DNA from: Thermococcus sp. AM4
GTDB taxonomy: Archaea > Methanobacteriota_B > Thermococci > Thermococcales > Thermococcaceae
Assembly: GCF_000151205.2 (NCBI RefSeq)
Contig: NC_016051.1
Span: 1 to 64,000, forward strand
Length of the DNA: 64,000 nucleotides
Direction of reading: 5' to 3'
Every line of letters starts with the position of its first letter. The first letter of the stretch is position 1. The notes under the pieces were generated by a model, which was not told the origin of the DNA, did not search any database, and was given only the letters and a program-made list of their open reading frames with translations. The position numbers and the translations under genes were made by a program. This document shows positions 52,130 through 59,895 of this stretch, in pieces.

Positions 52130-52833
52130 GGAAGGTACTCGGCATCCTGCTGGTCGGTTTGATGGTGTTGGCCGTCTTTGGAGCGGGATGCATCACGGGG
52201 GAAACAACAACGACCGGTGAGGGAACGGGTTCCTCGATGGGGCACGGTCCCCCGGAGGGTAAGGGATACGGGGGTAGGGGACCAGGATCATCCACCCAGG
52301 AGGTCACCAACGTATCCTCGTATCCGGCTCAAAACCTGAGCCAAGATGAGATTGAGGCAATCCTCTACATGAGGGAGGAAGAGAAGCTCGCCAGGGACGT
52401 TTACCTCACCCTCTACAACCTGACGGGCCTCCAGATATTTGACAACATAGCGAGAAGCGAGCAGACTCACATGGACATGGTGCTCGGCCTCATCGAGAAG
52501 TACAACCTCACGGACCCCGTTGCCGGTATGGGAGTCGGGGAGTTCAACAGTACTGAGATGCGGGACCTCTACGAAAAGCTCGTTGCGCAGGGAAGCAAAA
52601 GCGAGGTCGATGCCCTCAAGGTAGGGGCCCTCATAGAGGAGATCGACATCAAGGATCTCGACGAATGGCTTGAGAGGACTGACAACGAGGACGTAAAGGT
52701 CGTCTTTGAAAGCCTCAGGGAGGGCAGCGAGAACCACCTGCGGGCGTTTACGCGGATACTCTCCAACCGGTACGGAGTGACCTACGAGCCCCAGGTGCTC
52801 AGCAAGGATGAATACGAGTCCATAGTCGGTTAG
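52126..52833 (+). CDS. DUF2202 ferritin-like lipoprotein
   Basis: A 235-residue protein with a lipoprotein-type signal (VLAVFGAGCITG, cysteine near residue 22), a Gly/Thr/Ser-rich linker and a DUF2202 domain. The domain repeats the metal-ligand patterns EEEKLARDVYLTLYN, SEQTHMDMV, GALIEEIDIKDLDEWL and SENHLRAF. It lacks the His/Met tail of its paralogue at 50577. Translation is coupled to the DUF4405-like gene, so the two products probably act together at the outer face of the membrane. Confidence 0.8.
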   Translation: MRKVLGILLVGLMVLAVFGAGCITGETTTTGEGTGSSMGHGPPEGKGYGGRGPGSSTQEVTNVSSYPAQNLSQDEIEAILYMREEEKLARDVYLTLYNLTGLQIFDNIARSEQTHMDMVLGLIEKYNLTDPVAGMGVGEFNSTEMRDLYEKLVAQGSKSEVDALKVGALIEEIDIKDLDEWLERTDNEDVKVVFESLREGSENHLRAFTRILSNRYGVTYEPQVLSKDEYESIVG

Positions 52834-52891
52834 TCGGAAAGCTTTTATCTCCCTTTTCTTATTCCCTCCAAGGGAACCAGCGGTGTTGAAA

Positions 52892-53185
52892 ATGGTGCAG
52901 AGTGTCGAGGAACTTGCAACGGTTTGCGAGGCATTGGCCAATCCCGTTCGAATACGGTTACTCAAGCTTCTCTCCCAGAAGGAATGGTACGTCTACGAGC
53001 TGGCCAAAACCCTCGGGATATCGCGGCAGCTTCTCTACCTTCACCTGAAAAAGCTTGAGAAGGCGGGACTCGTTGAAAGCGAACTCAGACTTGAGCCGGA
53101 CGATCCCAGAGCCAAGAAGTACTACCGAGCAAAGCCCTTCAGGCTGGTTATAGACAACCAGACGATAATGAATTTGGAGGGATGA
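52892..53185 (+). CDS. ArsR-type winged-helix regulator
   Basis: A 97-residue HTH protein: ALANPVRIRLLKLLSQKEWYVYELAKTLGISRQLLYLHLKKLEKAGLVES is a typical ArsR-family winged helix with the recognition helix SRQLLYLHLKKLEK. There is no cysteine pair for classical metal sensing, so any signal is likely different. It lies in the DUF2202/DUF4405 cluster, and I suggest it binds the palindrome at 50527-50566, without direct evidence. ATG 52892 is preceded by GCGGTG; a TATA-like CTTTTATC is at about 52842. Confidence 0.82.
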   Translation: MVQSVEELATVCEALANPVRIRLLKLLSQKEWYVYELAKTLGISRQLLYLHLKKLEKAGLVESELRLEPDDPRAKKYYRAKPFRLVIDNQTIMNLEG

Positions 53186-53208
53186 AAATGCCTTGGGGAG
53201 GTGAGCAC

Positions 53209-53397
53209 ATGTCCACGCCAAGCGGATGGATAAGCATAATCCTCGGTTTGATCATTCTCGTAGTTCTCGTGTTCGCGTTCTACCAGGTGAACAAGACGCT
53301 GAACGAGTTCAAGGTTGAGATTGAGCGGCTTAAGAGCGCCCTCGAGGAAACAAAGAGGAACACCGAAGAAGTGAAGAAAAAGCTCGAAGAGGTTTAA
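53209..53397 (+). CDS. Small membrane protein with coiled coil
   Basis: A 62-residue protein with one membrane helix (WISIILGLIILVVLVFAFYQV) followed by a coiled-coil helix with heptad-spaced hydrophobics (LNEFKVEIERLKSALEETKR and on). ATG 53209 is chosen because GGGGAGGTGAGCAC lies just upstream; the start at 53182 would overlap this ribosome site. It follows the ArsR-like gene closely and may be part of the same unit. Confidence 0.7.
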   Translation: MSTPSGWISIILGLIILVVLVFAFYQVNKTLNEFKVEIERLKSALEETKRNTEEVKKKLEEV

Positions 53398-53696
53398 CTC
53401 CTCAAAAGCTCCAGCTCCTTTTTCATTATGCCTCTGTTCATGATCAGATGGATAATTATCAGAGCCATCATGATCAGGCCGTACTTCGACCTGAGCTTGA
53501 GGAAGTCCATTTGGGTCATCCCCATAAAGCTTCCATGCTTCGCCGAAATGAACGTCCCGATCGTTATGAAGATAACGCCGAGGAACGCCACGAGCAGTAT
53601 CAAGGAGAATGTGGCCTTGATCTTCAGCTTCTTTTTCATTTTCGGGTTTTTCTTCGCCTCTTCAAACACCTTCGCCATTGGATCTACTTGTATCAC
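53394..53696 (-). CDS. Two-helix DUF4405-like membrane protein
   Basis: A 100-residue basic protein with two membrane helices (FSLILLVAFLGVIFITIGTFI and YGLIMMALIIIHLIM). The stretch LRSKYGLIMMALIIIHLIMNRG resembles HTYFGFVMIALVAVHLIIGFRS of the DUF4405-like protein at 51494, including the in-helix histidine, so it looks like a shortened relative. GTG 53696 or ATG 53678 could be the start. The stop overlaps that of the convergent coiled-coil gene by four bases. Confidence 0.65.
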   Translation of the reverse strand: MIQVDPMAKVFEEAKKNPKMKKKLKIKATFSLILLVAFLGVIFITIGTFISAKHGSFMGMTQMDFLKLRSKYGLIMMALIIIHLIMNRGIMKKELELLRS

Positions 53697-53811
53697 CGGA
53701 AGGTTTACGGGGCCGGCTTTAAAAAGGTGCTGCTACACGTTTCTGTCCATCTTAGCGTTCAGACCCAAACTTTAAAAGGATTAAATGCCTCTATCTTACC
53801 AAGGTGATAGC

Positions 53812-54639
53812 GTGGGCGTTTTTAGGGACTTAAAGGTTATAGGCTCGGACAGGGTAACTGCGATAGGCCTCGGCACCTGGGGAATAGGTGGCTACGAGAG
53901 CCCTGACTACTCGCGGGACGAGGAGAGCGTCGAGGTTCTCCGCTACGGCCTCGAACTCGGCATAAACCTCATAGACACCGCCGAGTTCTACGGCGCCGGC
54001 CACTCGGAGGAGCTCGTCGGAAGGGCCATCGAGGGCTTTGACAGGGACGAACTCTTCATCATCAGCAAGGTCTGGCCCACGAACTTCGGCTACGAAAGGG
54101 CGAAGAGAGCGGTAAGGGCGAGCACTAAGAGGCTCGGCACCTACATTGACCTTCACCTTCTCCACTGGCCCGGCGAGAGCTGGAGGAAGATAGAAGAAAC
54201 TTTACACGCGTTGGAGGAACTCGTTGATGAAGGCCTCATCCGCTACATCGGCGTCAGCAACTTCGATTTGGAGCTTCTGAAACGCTCTCAGGAGGCAATG
54301 AAGAAGTACGAAATCGTCGCCAACGAGGTAAAATACTCCCTCCGCGACCGCTGGCCCGAAACGAGTGGACTTCTCGACTACATGAAGAAGGAAAAGATTG
54401 CGCTGATAGCTTACACCCCGCTGGAGAAGGGTTCCCTCGCGAGGAACCCATGCCTGGCCGAGATTGGGAGAAAATACGGAAAAACATCGGCCCAAGTCGC
54501 GCTAAACTACCTGATATGGGAGGAGAACGTTATAGCGATTCCCAAAGCCAGCAGGAAGGAGCACGTGGAAGAGAACGCCGGAGCTATGGGCTGGAGATTG
54601 AGCAGGGAAGATAGGGAGAAAGCCCGGAGGTGCCTTTGA
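53812..54639 (+). CDS. Aldo/keto reductase
   Basis: A 275-residue NADPH-dependent TIM-barrel oxidoreductase. Catalytic Asp, Tyr, Lys and His are in NLIDTAEFYGAGHSEELVG, IISKVWPTN and LLHWPG; RYIGVSNFDLELL and cofactor-binding IPKASRKEHVEENAGA complete the family pattern. The GTG at 53812 follows AAGGTGATAGC and gives the usual N terminus MGVFRDLKVIG. It overlaps the tungstoenzyme gene by one base, suggesting both act on the same aldehyde or carbonyl compounds. Confidence 0.9.
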   Translation: MGVFRDLKVIGSDRVTAIGLGTWGIGGYESPDYSRDEESVEVLRYGLELGINLIDTAEFYGAGHSEELVGRAIEGFDRDELFIISKVWPTNFGYERAKRAVRASTKRLGTYIDLHLLHWPGESWRKIEETLHALEELVDEGLIRYIGVSNFDLELLKRSQEAMKKYEIVANEVKYSLRDRWPETSGLLDYMKKEKIALIAYTPLEKGSLARNPCLAEIGRKYGKTSAQVALNYLIWEENVIAIPKASRKEHVEENAGAMGWRLSREDREKARRCL

Positions 54640-56504
54640 TGTATGGATACAAGAACAGGATAGCGAGAGTAAACCTGACCGAGGGAAAGGTCACCTACGA
54701 GGAACTGCCCGACGAGGTGATAAGGAAGTTCGTCGGCGGAAAGGGCCTCGGCTACTACCTGATTTATCGGGAGGTCCCGCCGGGAACCGACCCGCTCAGC
54801 CCGGCCAACAAGTTCGTTTTCGCCACCGGTGGATTGACAGGCCTGATTCCGGGTTCGAGCAAGGTCATAGCCGTTAGCAAGAGCCCTGAGACGAGACTTA
54901 TAAGCGATTCAAGCGGTGGAGACGCCTTCGGACCCAAGCTCAAGGGGCACTTCGACGCGATAATCATCGAAGGTAAGGCGGAAGAGCCGGTTTACCTCTA
55001 CATCCATGATGGGGAGGTCGAAATCCGGAATGCGAAGCACCTCTGGGGCAGGGGCAACTACGAGGTTGCCAAGGAACTCTGGAAGGAGCACCCGAAGGCA
55101 AGCCTAGCTTTAATTGGCCCGGCCGGCGAGAGGCTCAGCAGAATTGCCAACGTGATTTACGACACCGAGCGCGCGAGCGGAAGGGGCGGTCTTGGAGCCG
55201 TCCTCGGGAGCAAGAAGGTTAAGGCCGTTGTGGTTGAGCCGGGGGAGAAGCCAACGGTTGCCAGCCCGGAGGAGTTCCAGAAACTGTGGCAGGAGTTCTA
55301 CGAGCACTTCGCGACAGACCCGAAGTACGAGCACCTGAGGAACTACGGGACGAGCGACGGAGTTAGGAGCTCCGCCTCGCTCGGAATGAGCCCGGCCTAT
55401 AACTTCTCAAGGCCATACATCCCGGAGGAGCTGGCGGAGAAGCTGAGCGGGGACGAGGTCAAGAAGTACGAGGTAGAGCCGGAGTGGTTCGTCCACGGCA
55501 AGAGCTGTCCGATTAAGTGCGCCAGGTATGTAGAGGTCGAATACAAGGGCAGGAGAATCCGCGTCAAGCCCGAGTACGAGAGCATCGCGATGCTTGGAGC
55601 GTCAACGGGCGTCTTCAACTTTCCAGCGGTAGCCTACTTCAACTGGCTCGTCAACAACCTCGGCCTCGACAGCATAGCGACCGGCAACACAATAGCCTGG
55701 TTCTTTGAGCTGGTCGAGAGGGGCCTCATAAGCGAGGAGGAGATAGGGTTCCCTGTCAGGGGCTTCGGCGACGAGGAGGCCGAGGAGAGGCTCATCAAGC
55801 TGATGGCCGAGAGGAGGGGCATTGGAGCGATTCTCGCCGATGGCGTGAAGAGGGCCTGCGAGAGGCTCGGCAGAGGTTGCGAGTTCGCCGTGCACGTGAA
55901 GGGCATGGAAGCGCCCGCATGGGACCCGCGCGGAAGGAGGACCTACGCCCTCAGCTACGCCACCGCCGACGTTGGAGCGTCTCACCTGAGGGGCTGGCCG
56001 AGGCCCCATCAGCTACCGAACCAGGGGCCGGCGAAGGAGCTCGTGCCGTCGATGATAGAGGGCAGGGACGAGAGCTACATCACCGACATGCTCGGAACGT
56101 GCAAGTTCGTGTCCTACAAGATGGAAGACCTGGCTAAGTTCTACTCGCTCGCGACCGGCGAGGAATGGACGGTCGAGAGGCTAAGGAAAATTGCTCAGGC
56201 CGTTGAGAGCATCGCGCGCATACACGACGCCCTCGACTGGGTGACGCCTCCGCTCGACGACACGATTCCACCGCGCTGGTGGGAGCCGGAGCCGGACGGG
56301 CCGGCCAAGGGCAACAAGGCCTTCATCGACTACAACGACTTCCTTGAGGCGAGGAGAGAGTTCTACAGGCTCAGGGGATGGCACGAGGAGCTCGGCGTCC
56401 CGTTGCCGGAGACGATGGAAGAGCTCGGCTATCCGGAGTTCAGGGAAGATGCCGAGAAGGCTTTGGAAGTCGTAAAGAAGAGGGCTGGCATCCAGATCTC
56501 CTGA
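54639..56504 (+). CDS. Tungsten-dependent AOR-family oxidoreductase (WOR4-like)
   Basis: A 621-residue member of the aldehyde:ferredoxin oxidoreductase family, which oxidises aldehydes and reduces ferredoxin with a tungstopterin. The N terminus (GGKGLGYYLIYREVPPGTDPLSP), GGLTGLIPGSSKV, RASGRGGLGAVLGSKKVKA and GMEAPAWDPRG are family motifs. The usual cluster motif CxxCxxxC is incomplete: only the last two cysteines exist (GKSCPIKC), with Gly in place of the first; the fourth is in LGTCKF. A three-iron cluster was reported for P. furiosus WOR4, which would fit. Substrate unknown. It follows GGAGGTG and is coupled to the aldo/keto reductase gene. Confidence 0.83.
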   Translation: MYGYKNRIARVNLTEGKVTYEELPDEVIRKFVGGKGLGYYLIYREVPPGTDPLSPANKFVFATGGLTGLIPGSSKVIAVSKSPETRLISDSSGGDAFGPKLKGHFDAIIIEGKAEEPVYLYIHDGEVEIRNAKHLWGRGNYEVAKELWKEHPKASLALIGPAGERLSRIANVIYDTERASGRGGLGAVLGSKKVKAVVVEPGEKPTVASPEEFQKLWQEFYEHFATDPKYEHLRNYGTSDGVRSSASLGMSPAYNFSRPYIPEELAEKLSGDEVKKYEVEPEWFVHGKSCPIKCARYVEVEYKGRRIRVKPEYESIAMLGASTGVFNFPAVAYFNWLVNNLGLDSIATGNTIAWFFELVERGLISEEEIGFPVRGFGDEEAEERLIKLMAERRGIGAILADGVKRACERLGRGCEFAVHVKGMEAPAWDPRGRRTYALSYATADVGASHLRGWPRPHQLPNQGPAKELVPSMIEGRDESYITDMLGTCKFVSYKMEDLAKFYSLATGEEWTVERLRKIAQAVESIARIHDALDWVTPPLDDTIPPRWWEPEPDGPAKGNKAFIDYNDFLEARREFYRLRGWHEELGVPLPETMEELGYPEFREDAEKALEVVKKRAGIQIS

Positions 56505-56506
56505 GG

Positions 56507-56530
56507 TTTTGTTTTTGTTATTTTTATGCG
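56507..56530 (+). terminator. T-rich terminator after the tungstoenzyme gene
   Basis: A T-rich stretch (GGTTTTGTTTTTGTTATTTTT) begins a few bases after the stop codon, a typical Thermococcales termination signal. Confidence 0.5.
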
Positions 56531-56567
56531 TGGAGAACCTGGTTCGGCTGGATAAAAAGGGAAAAAC

Positions 56568-57146
56568 TCAATCTTCTTCCTCTACCTCTTCACCGGCGAG
56601 CTTTCTGAGCTTGTCGAGGTCGGGGCTGACGGCGATGAGGACGTCGCCTTCCTCTATAATGTCGTCCTTTCCGGGGTTGTAGATGTACCTGCTGCCCCTC
56701 TTTATCGCCAGGATTCTCGTTCCGATCTTGCTGGGGAGTTTGAGCTGCTTGAGGGTTTTGCCTATGAGTATCGAGCCGGGCCTTACCGTAACGCGGCCGA
56801 GTTCCTCCTCGGTGTCCTCCATTATGACGCGGATTATCGGGTGGGGCTCTATATCCCTCAGGATTATGTCCGCTATCGCGTAGGCCGCGTCGCTGATGCG
56901 CTCGTTGATGTCCGCGAGGTCGATTATGCTGAGCAGGCTCTCGGGGTCTTCCTCGTGTTTGGCCGCCCTGAGCGCCAGCCTCTTGACCTTCAGCGTTAGA
57001 TCGTCCATCTTCTCCTCCAGCAGGTAGACCTCCTCCGCTATGTCCTCGCTGTTGTACAGCACCGAGGAGAAGGCGAGATCGACCATCAGAGCGGATAGAT
57101 CCTTCATCTCTATCAGGCAGTTCCTGATCTCGTCGAGCTCATTCAT
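56568..57146 (-). CDS. PhoU-like protein with RCK-C domain (transport regulator)
   Basis: A 192-residue protein. Residues 1-105 form a PhoU-type helical bundle (ALMVDLAFSSVLYNSEDIAEEVYLLEEKMDDL), and residues about 110-180 an RCK-C/TrkA-C domain (GSILIGKTLKQLKLPSKIGTRILAIKRG, IEEGDVLIAVSPD), which binds small ligands such as nucleotides and gates cation channels. It overlaps its paralogue upstream by eight bases and lies divergent from an MgtE-like transporter, the probable target. Confidence 0.87.
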   Translation of the reverse strand: MNELDEIRNCLIEMKDLSALMVDLAFSSVLYNSEDIAEEVYLLEEKMDDLTLKVKRLALRAAKHEEDPESLLSIIDLADINERISDAAYAIADIILRDIEPHPIIRVIMEDTEEELGRVTVRPGSILIGKTLKQLKLPSKIGTRILAIKRGSRYIYNPGKDDIIEEGDVLIAVSPDLDKLRKLAGEEVEEED

Positions 57147-57744
57147 GTTTCATCACCTTCAGGATCCCCCTCGCTATCTCCTTCAGGTAATCGAGGGCCG
57201 TTCTCGTGCCCCTGCCTATGATTATGTCCCCGGGCATTATCTTGGTGTCCTCGTCGGGGTCGAATATCCAGCGCTTGCCTCTCCTTATCGCCGAGACCCA
57301 GACGCCGGTGTTCGTCGCCAGGTCAAGCTCCTCCAGGGTTTTGCCGACCAGTATCGAGTCAGGTGACACCTGCACCTTTCCGATGGTCTCCTCGCTTTCG
57401 AGGATAACGTCCCTGACCACGGGATGGAGCTTCTCTTCGAGCACCATCTTGGCGAGGTCCGCGGCCGCGTTGGAGATGTCGTCTATGGCCCTGCCCATCT
57501 GCAGGATCGCCGTTATCTGCTCCGCTTCCTTCGGGCTTCTCGCCGCGAGCACGGCCTTTACCATGAGGTGGTAGTTGAGCAGGTCGAGGTACTCCTCAAG
57601 CTCGAGAACCTCCTCCGCTATCTCCTTCTCCTGGAACAGAACGGAGGAGTACGCCAGATCAACCATGAGCTCGGCGGTGTTCTTCATCTCTATGAATATC
57701 TCCTTGACGTTGTTGGGAACCTCAATCTCGTCCCATTCTTCCAT
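57139..57744 (-). CDS. PhoU-like protein with RCK-C domain, paralogue
   Basis: A 201-residue protein of the same design as its neighbour: PhoU-like helices (ELMVDLAYSSVLFQEKEIAEEVLELEEYLD) then an RCK-C domain (DSILVGKTLEELDLATNTGVWVSAIRRG, IMPGDIIIGRG). The pair probably forms a heteromeric regulatory ring for the divergent permease. ATG 57744 is preceded by GGTGAAAACGGGA; a minus-strand TATA-like AAATAAATAAG lies at about 57779-57789. Confidence 0.87.
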   Translation of the reverse strand: MEEWDEIEVPNNVKEIFIEMKNTAELMVDLAYSSVLFQEKEIAEEVLELEEYLDLLNYHLMVKAVLAARSPKEAEQITAILQMGRAIDDISNAAADLAKMVLEEKLHPVVRDVILESEETIGKVQVSPDSILVGKTLEELDLATNTGVWVSAIRRGKRWIFDPDEDTKIMPGDIIIGRGTRTALDYLKEIARGILKVMKHE

Positions 57745-57852
57745 TCCCGTTTTCACCAGACTGTGAAAGGGGTGAAATCTTATTTATTTTTCGCTTCGAA
57801 AGGTTTAATACCTGCCTTGGCCGTTAACCTTTGGGTTTCAACGGTGTCTTCG

Positions 57853-59034
57853 ATGGATGGTGAACTGAAGGAACTGAAGTCAAAGGTCAGAACCGCCTAC
57901 AGGGTAACCCTGCCGTCGCTCGTTACGTCCCAGGTGTTCGGGTTATTCGGGGGTACCTTCCTCGGCAAGTACTTCGGCACAATTCGCAGCAGGTTCCCCG
58001 GCCTTCTCGTCGTCCTGCCCGGTATAATGGGCCTCCGCGGGAACGTTTTTGGATCGATGGCTTCCCGCTTCTCCACGATGCTATACCTGGGTGAGCTCAG
58101 CCCCTCGATCAGGGACAGGAAGGTTCTCAAGGAGATAGTCCTCAGGATGCTGCTCTCCCTCATACCAGTGATCCTGCTGTGGGGAATTGGCGTTCTAACG
58201 GGCATAAAGAAGAACGCCTTCGACGTCCTGCTAATAGTCATAACCTCGACGATACTCGTCTCTTTCATCCTCGGCTACTTCACTTCCTTCGTGACCATAT
58301 TCTCCTTCCGGAGGGGCACCGACCCGGACAGCGTCGCCGCTCCCCTCGTTGCCTCGATGGGCGACTTCCTGACGGTTCCGTCCCTCGTCCTCTTCATTCT
58401 CCTCATCGAGGACTCGCCAGCCCTGTTCAGGACCTTCAACTACGTCATGATAGCGTTCTTCCTGTTCGTCACAGCTCTGAGCAGGGTCCGCTTCCACGAG
58501 TTCATGGAGCTGAAGCAGGTTTTCGTGACGATAACGGCACTCGCACTCCTCTCAACGATCTCCGGCTCCCTGCTGGCCAAGTTCGGCGGAATAATTCAGG
58601 CCTCGGGGATACTGAGCTTCATATACCCCTCCCTCCTGAGCTCCTTCGGGAACTACGGTTCTGTTATAGCGGCGAAAACGTCCACCAAGCTCCACCTCGG
58701 TGAGATAGAGGAGTTCCTTTCGATCAGCGCGCTCACCGACGTTTTAGCTCTTCTCTCGACGACCCCGGTCATAGGCCTCCTGATGGTTCTCCTCGGTGGC
58801 GGGCTCATGCACCTCACCACCGGTGCTCCGATACCTTCCAGCGTCATCTGGCTGCTCCTGACTTACCCCCTCATGGCGCTCTTCATAATGGCCTACGCCT
58901 ACACGCTCTCCTACTTCATGTTCAAATACAACATAGACCCCGACCACGTGGCGATCCCCCTCATCTCCAACAACAGCGACATATTCGGAACCCTCTACGT
59001 GGTTTTAATGGCCAAGCTGATGGTGGGAGCATGA
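57853..59034 (+). CDS. MgtE-type divalent cation transporter (tandem TM domains)
   Basis: A 393-residue membrane protein containing two MgtE transmembrane domains in tandem, without the cytoplasmic N and CBS domains of bacterial MgtE. The halves share the signature PGIMGLRGNVFGSMASRFST and PSLLSSFGNYGSVIAAKTSTKLHLG, each with the Gly-Asn ion-path motif, and both have acidic residues DPDSVAAPLVASMGDFLT and DPDHVAIPLISNNSDIFGT. Regulation is probably supplied in trans by the two PhoU/RCK proteins encoded divergently. The ATG at 57853 follows ACGGTGTCTTCG; the long upstream frame is antisense to those genes. Confidence 0.88.
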   Translation: MDGELKELKSKVRTAYRVTLPSLVTSQVFGLFGGTFLGKYFGTIRSRFPGLLVVLPGIMGLRGNVFGSMASRFSTMLYLGELSPSIRDRKVLKEIVLRMLLSLIPVILLWGIGVLTGIKKNAFDVLLIVITSTILVSFILGYFTSFVTIFSFRRGTDPDSVAAPLVASMGDFLTVPSLVLFILLIEDSPALFRTFNYVMIAFFLFVTALSRVRFHEFMELKQVFVTITALALLSTISGSLLAKFGGIIQASGILSFIYPSLLSSFGNYGSVIAAKTSTKLHLGEIEEFLSISALTDVLALLSTTPVIGLLMVLLGGGLMHLTTGAPIPSSVIWLLLTYPLMALFIMAYAYTLSYFMFKYNIDPDHVAIPLISNNSDIFGTLYVVLMAKLMVGA

Positions 59035-59804
59035 TCGGGCTCTCCATGACCGCATTCAGGGGAAAATGGCCCGGGGACTTTGAGGAGTGGCTGAGCGGGG
59101 TTGAGGGGCTCGGCTTCGAGTTCGTCGAGCTGGTCAGCGAGTGGCCGCACTACCTGACTCCTGAGACGAAGGCCCTCTTCGAGGATGCCCTCGGCTCCCA
59201 CAACCTCAAACTCACCGTCCACGCCCCCTTCAGCGACCTCAACATAGCCTCCTTCAACGAGAGTATCAGAAGCGCTTCCCTGGGAATTCTCAGGGAAACC
59301 CTCTCACTGGCGTCGGAACTCGGAGCTATGGTGGTTACCATTCACCCCGGGCACTGCTCGCCCCTCAGCAGGAGGTACAGCGAGGAGTACCTCACCATCC
59401 ACCGGCGGTCGCTCGAAATGATAGCGGAGTGGAGCGAGGAGTTCGGCGTTAAGGTCGGCGTTGAGAACATGCCGAGCTTTCCGATACTCGATGCACAGAC
59501 GTGCCTCCGCCTCGCTGAGCTCCTCGATGGGGTCGATCTGGGGGTTACTTTCGACGTGGGGCACCTGAACACGACCACCCGCGACTTCCGGGGGTTCCTC
59601 AGGACTTTCGGGGACAGGATAGTGCACCTTCACCTCCACGACAACCACGGCGATAGGGACGAGCACCTGCCGCCGGGCGACGGAACGGTTCCCTGGGGAG
59701 AGCTTCTCCCCCTTTTACCGGAAGCTCCCATTGCTCTGGAGGTTACGGATCTCCCCTCCGCGGAGAGGGGGCTCGCGTTCCTTAGGCGTTCAATGAAGCT
59801 CTAA
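59031..59804 (+). CDS. Xylose isomerase-like TIM-barrel protein
   Basis: A 257-residue sugar phosphate isomerase/epimerase-like (AP endonuclease 2 fold) protein. Putative metal ligands appear in LKLTVHAPFSDLN, VTIHPGHCSP, KVGVENMPSFP, TFDVGHLNT, HLHLHDNHG and ALEVTD. The family includes sugar epimerases and endonuclease IV; the short length and lack of the extra endonuclease IV metal motif favour a carbohydrate or cyclitol enzyme. It overlaps the transporter gene by four bases. Confidence 0.82.
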   Translation: MIGLSMTAFRGKWPGDFEEWLSGVEGLGFEFVELVSEWPHYLTPETKALFEDALGSHNLKLTVHAPFSDLNIASFNESIRSASLGILRETLSLASELGAMVVTIHPGHCSPLSRRYSEEYLTIHRRSLEMIAEWSEEFGVKVGVENMPSFPILDAQTCLRLAELLDGVDLGVTFDVGHLNTTTRDFRGFLRTFGDRIVHLHLHDNHGDRDEHLPPGDGTVPWGELLPLLPEAPIALEVTDLPSAERGLAFLRRSMKL

Positions 59805-59895
59805 TAAGTTCATTGAAGCTCGTTTTTACAAAACGCAACCCTTTTATACATTCCGGGCGAATTTTTCACGAGAACGGGTTTTTGGAGGGATAGGA

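Noticed and set aside
53790-53810. CTATC...GATAG dyad near the aldo/keto reductase start, resembling a TGM
   Set aside because: Only the outer five bases match; the inner TATCAC half-site is absent on the left arm.
57118-57146. CTGA-AG-GTGATGA on the minus strand, like D'/C' boxes of a guide RNA
   Set aside because: No box C or box D at guide distance on either side; it is coding sequence at the end of the PhoU-like gene.
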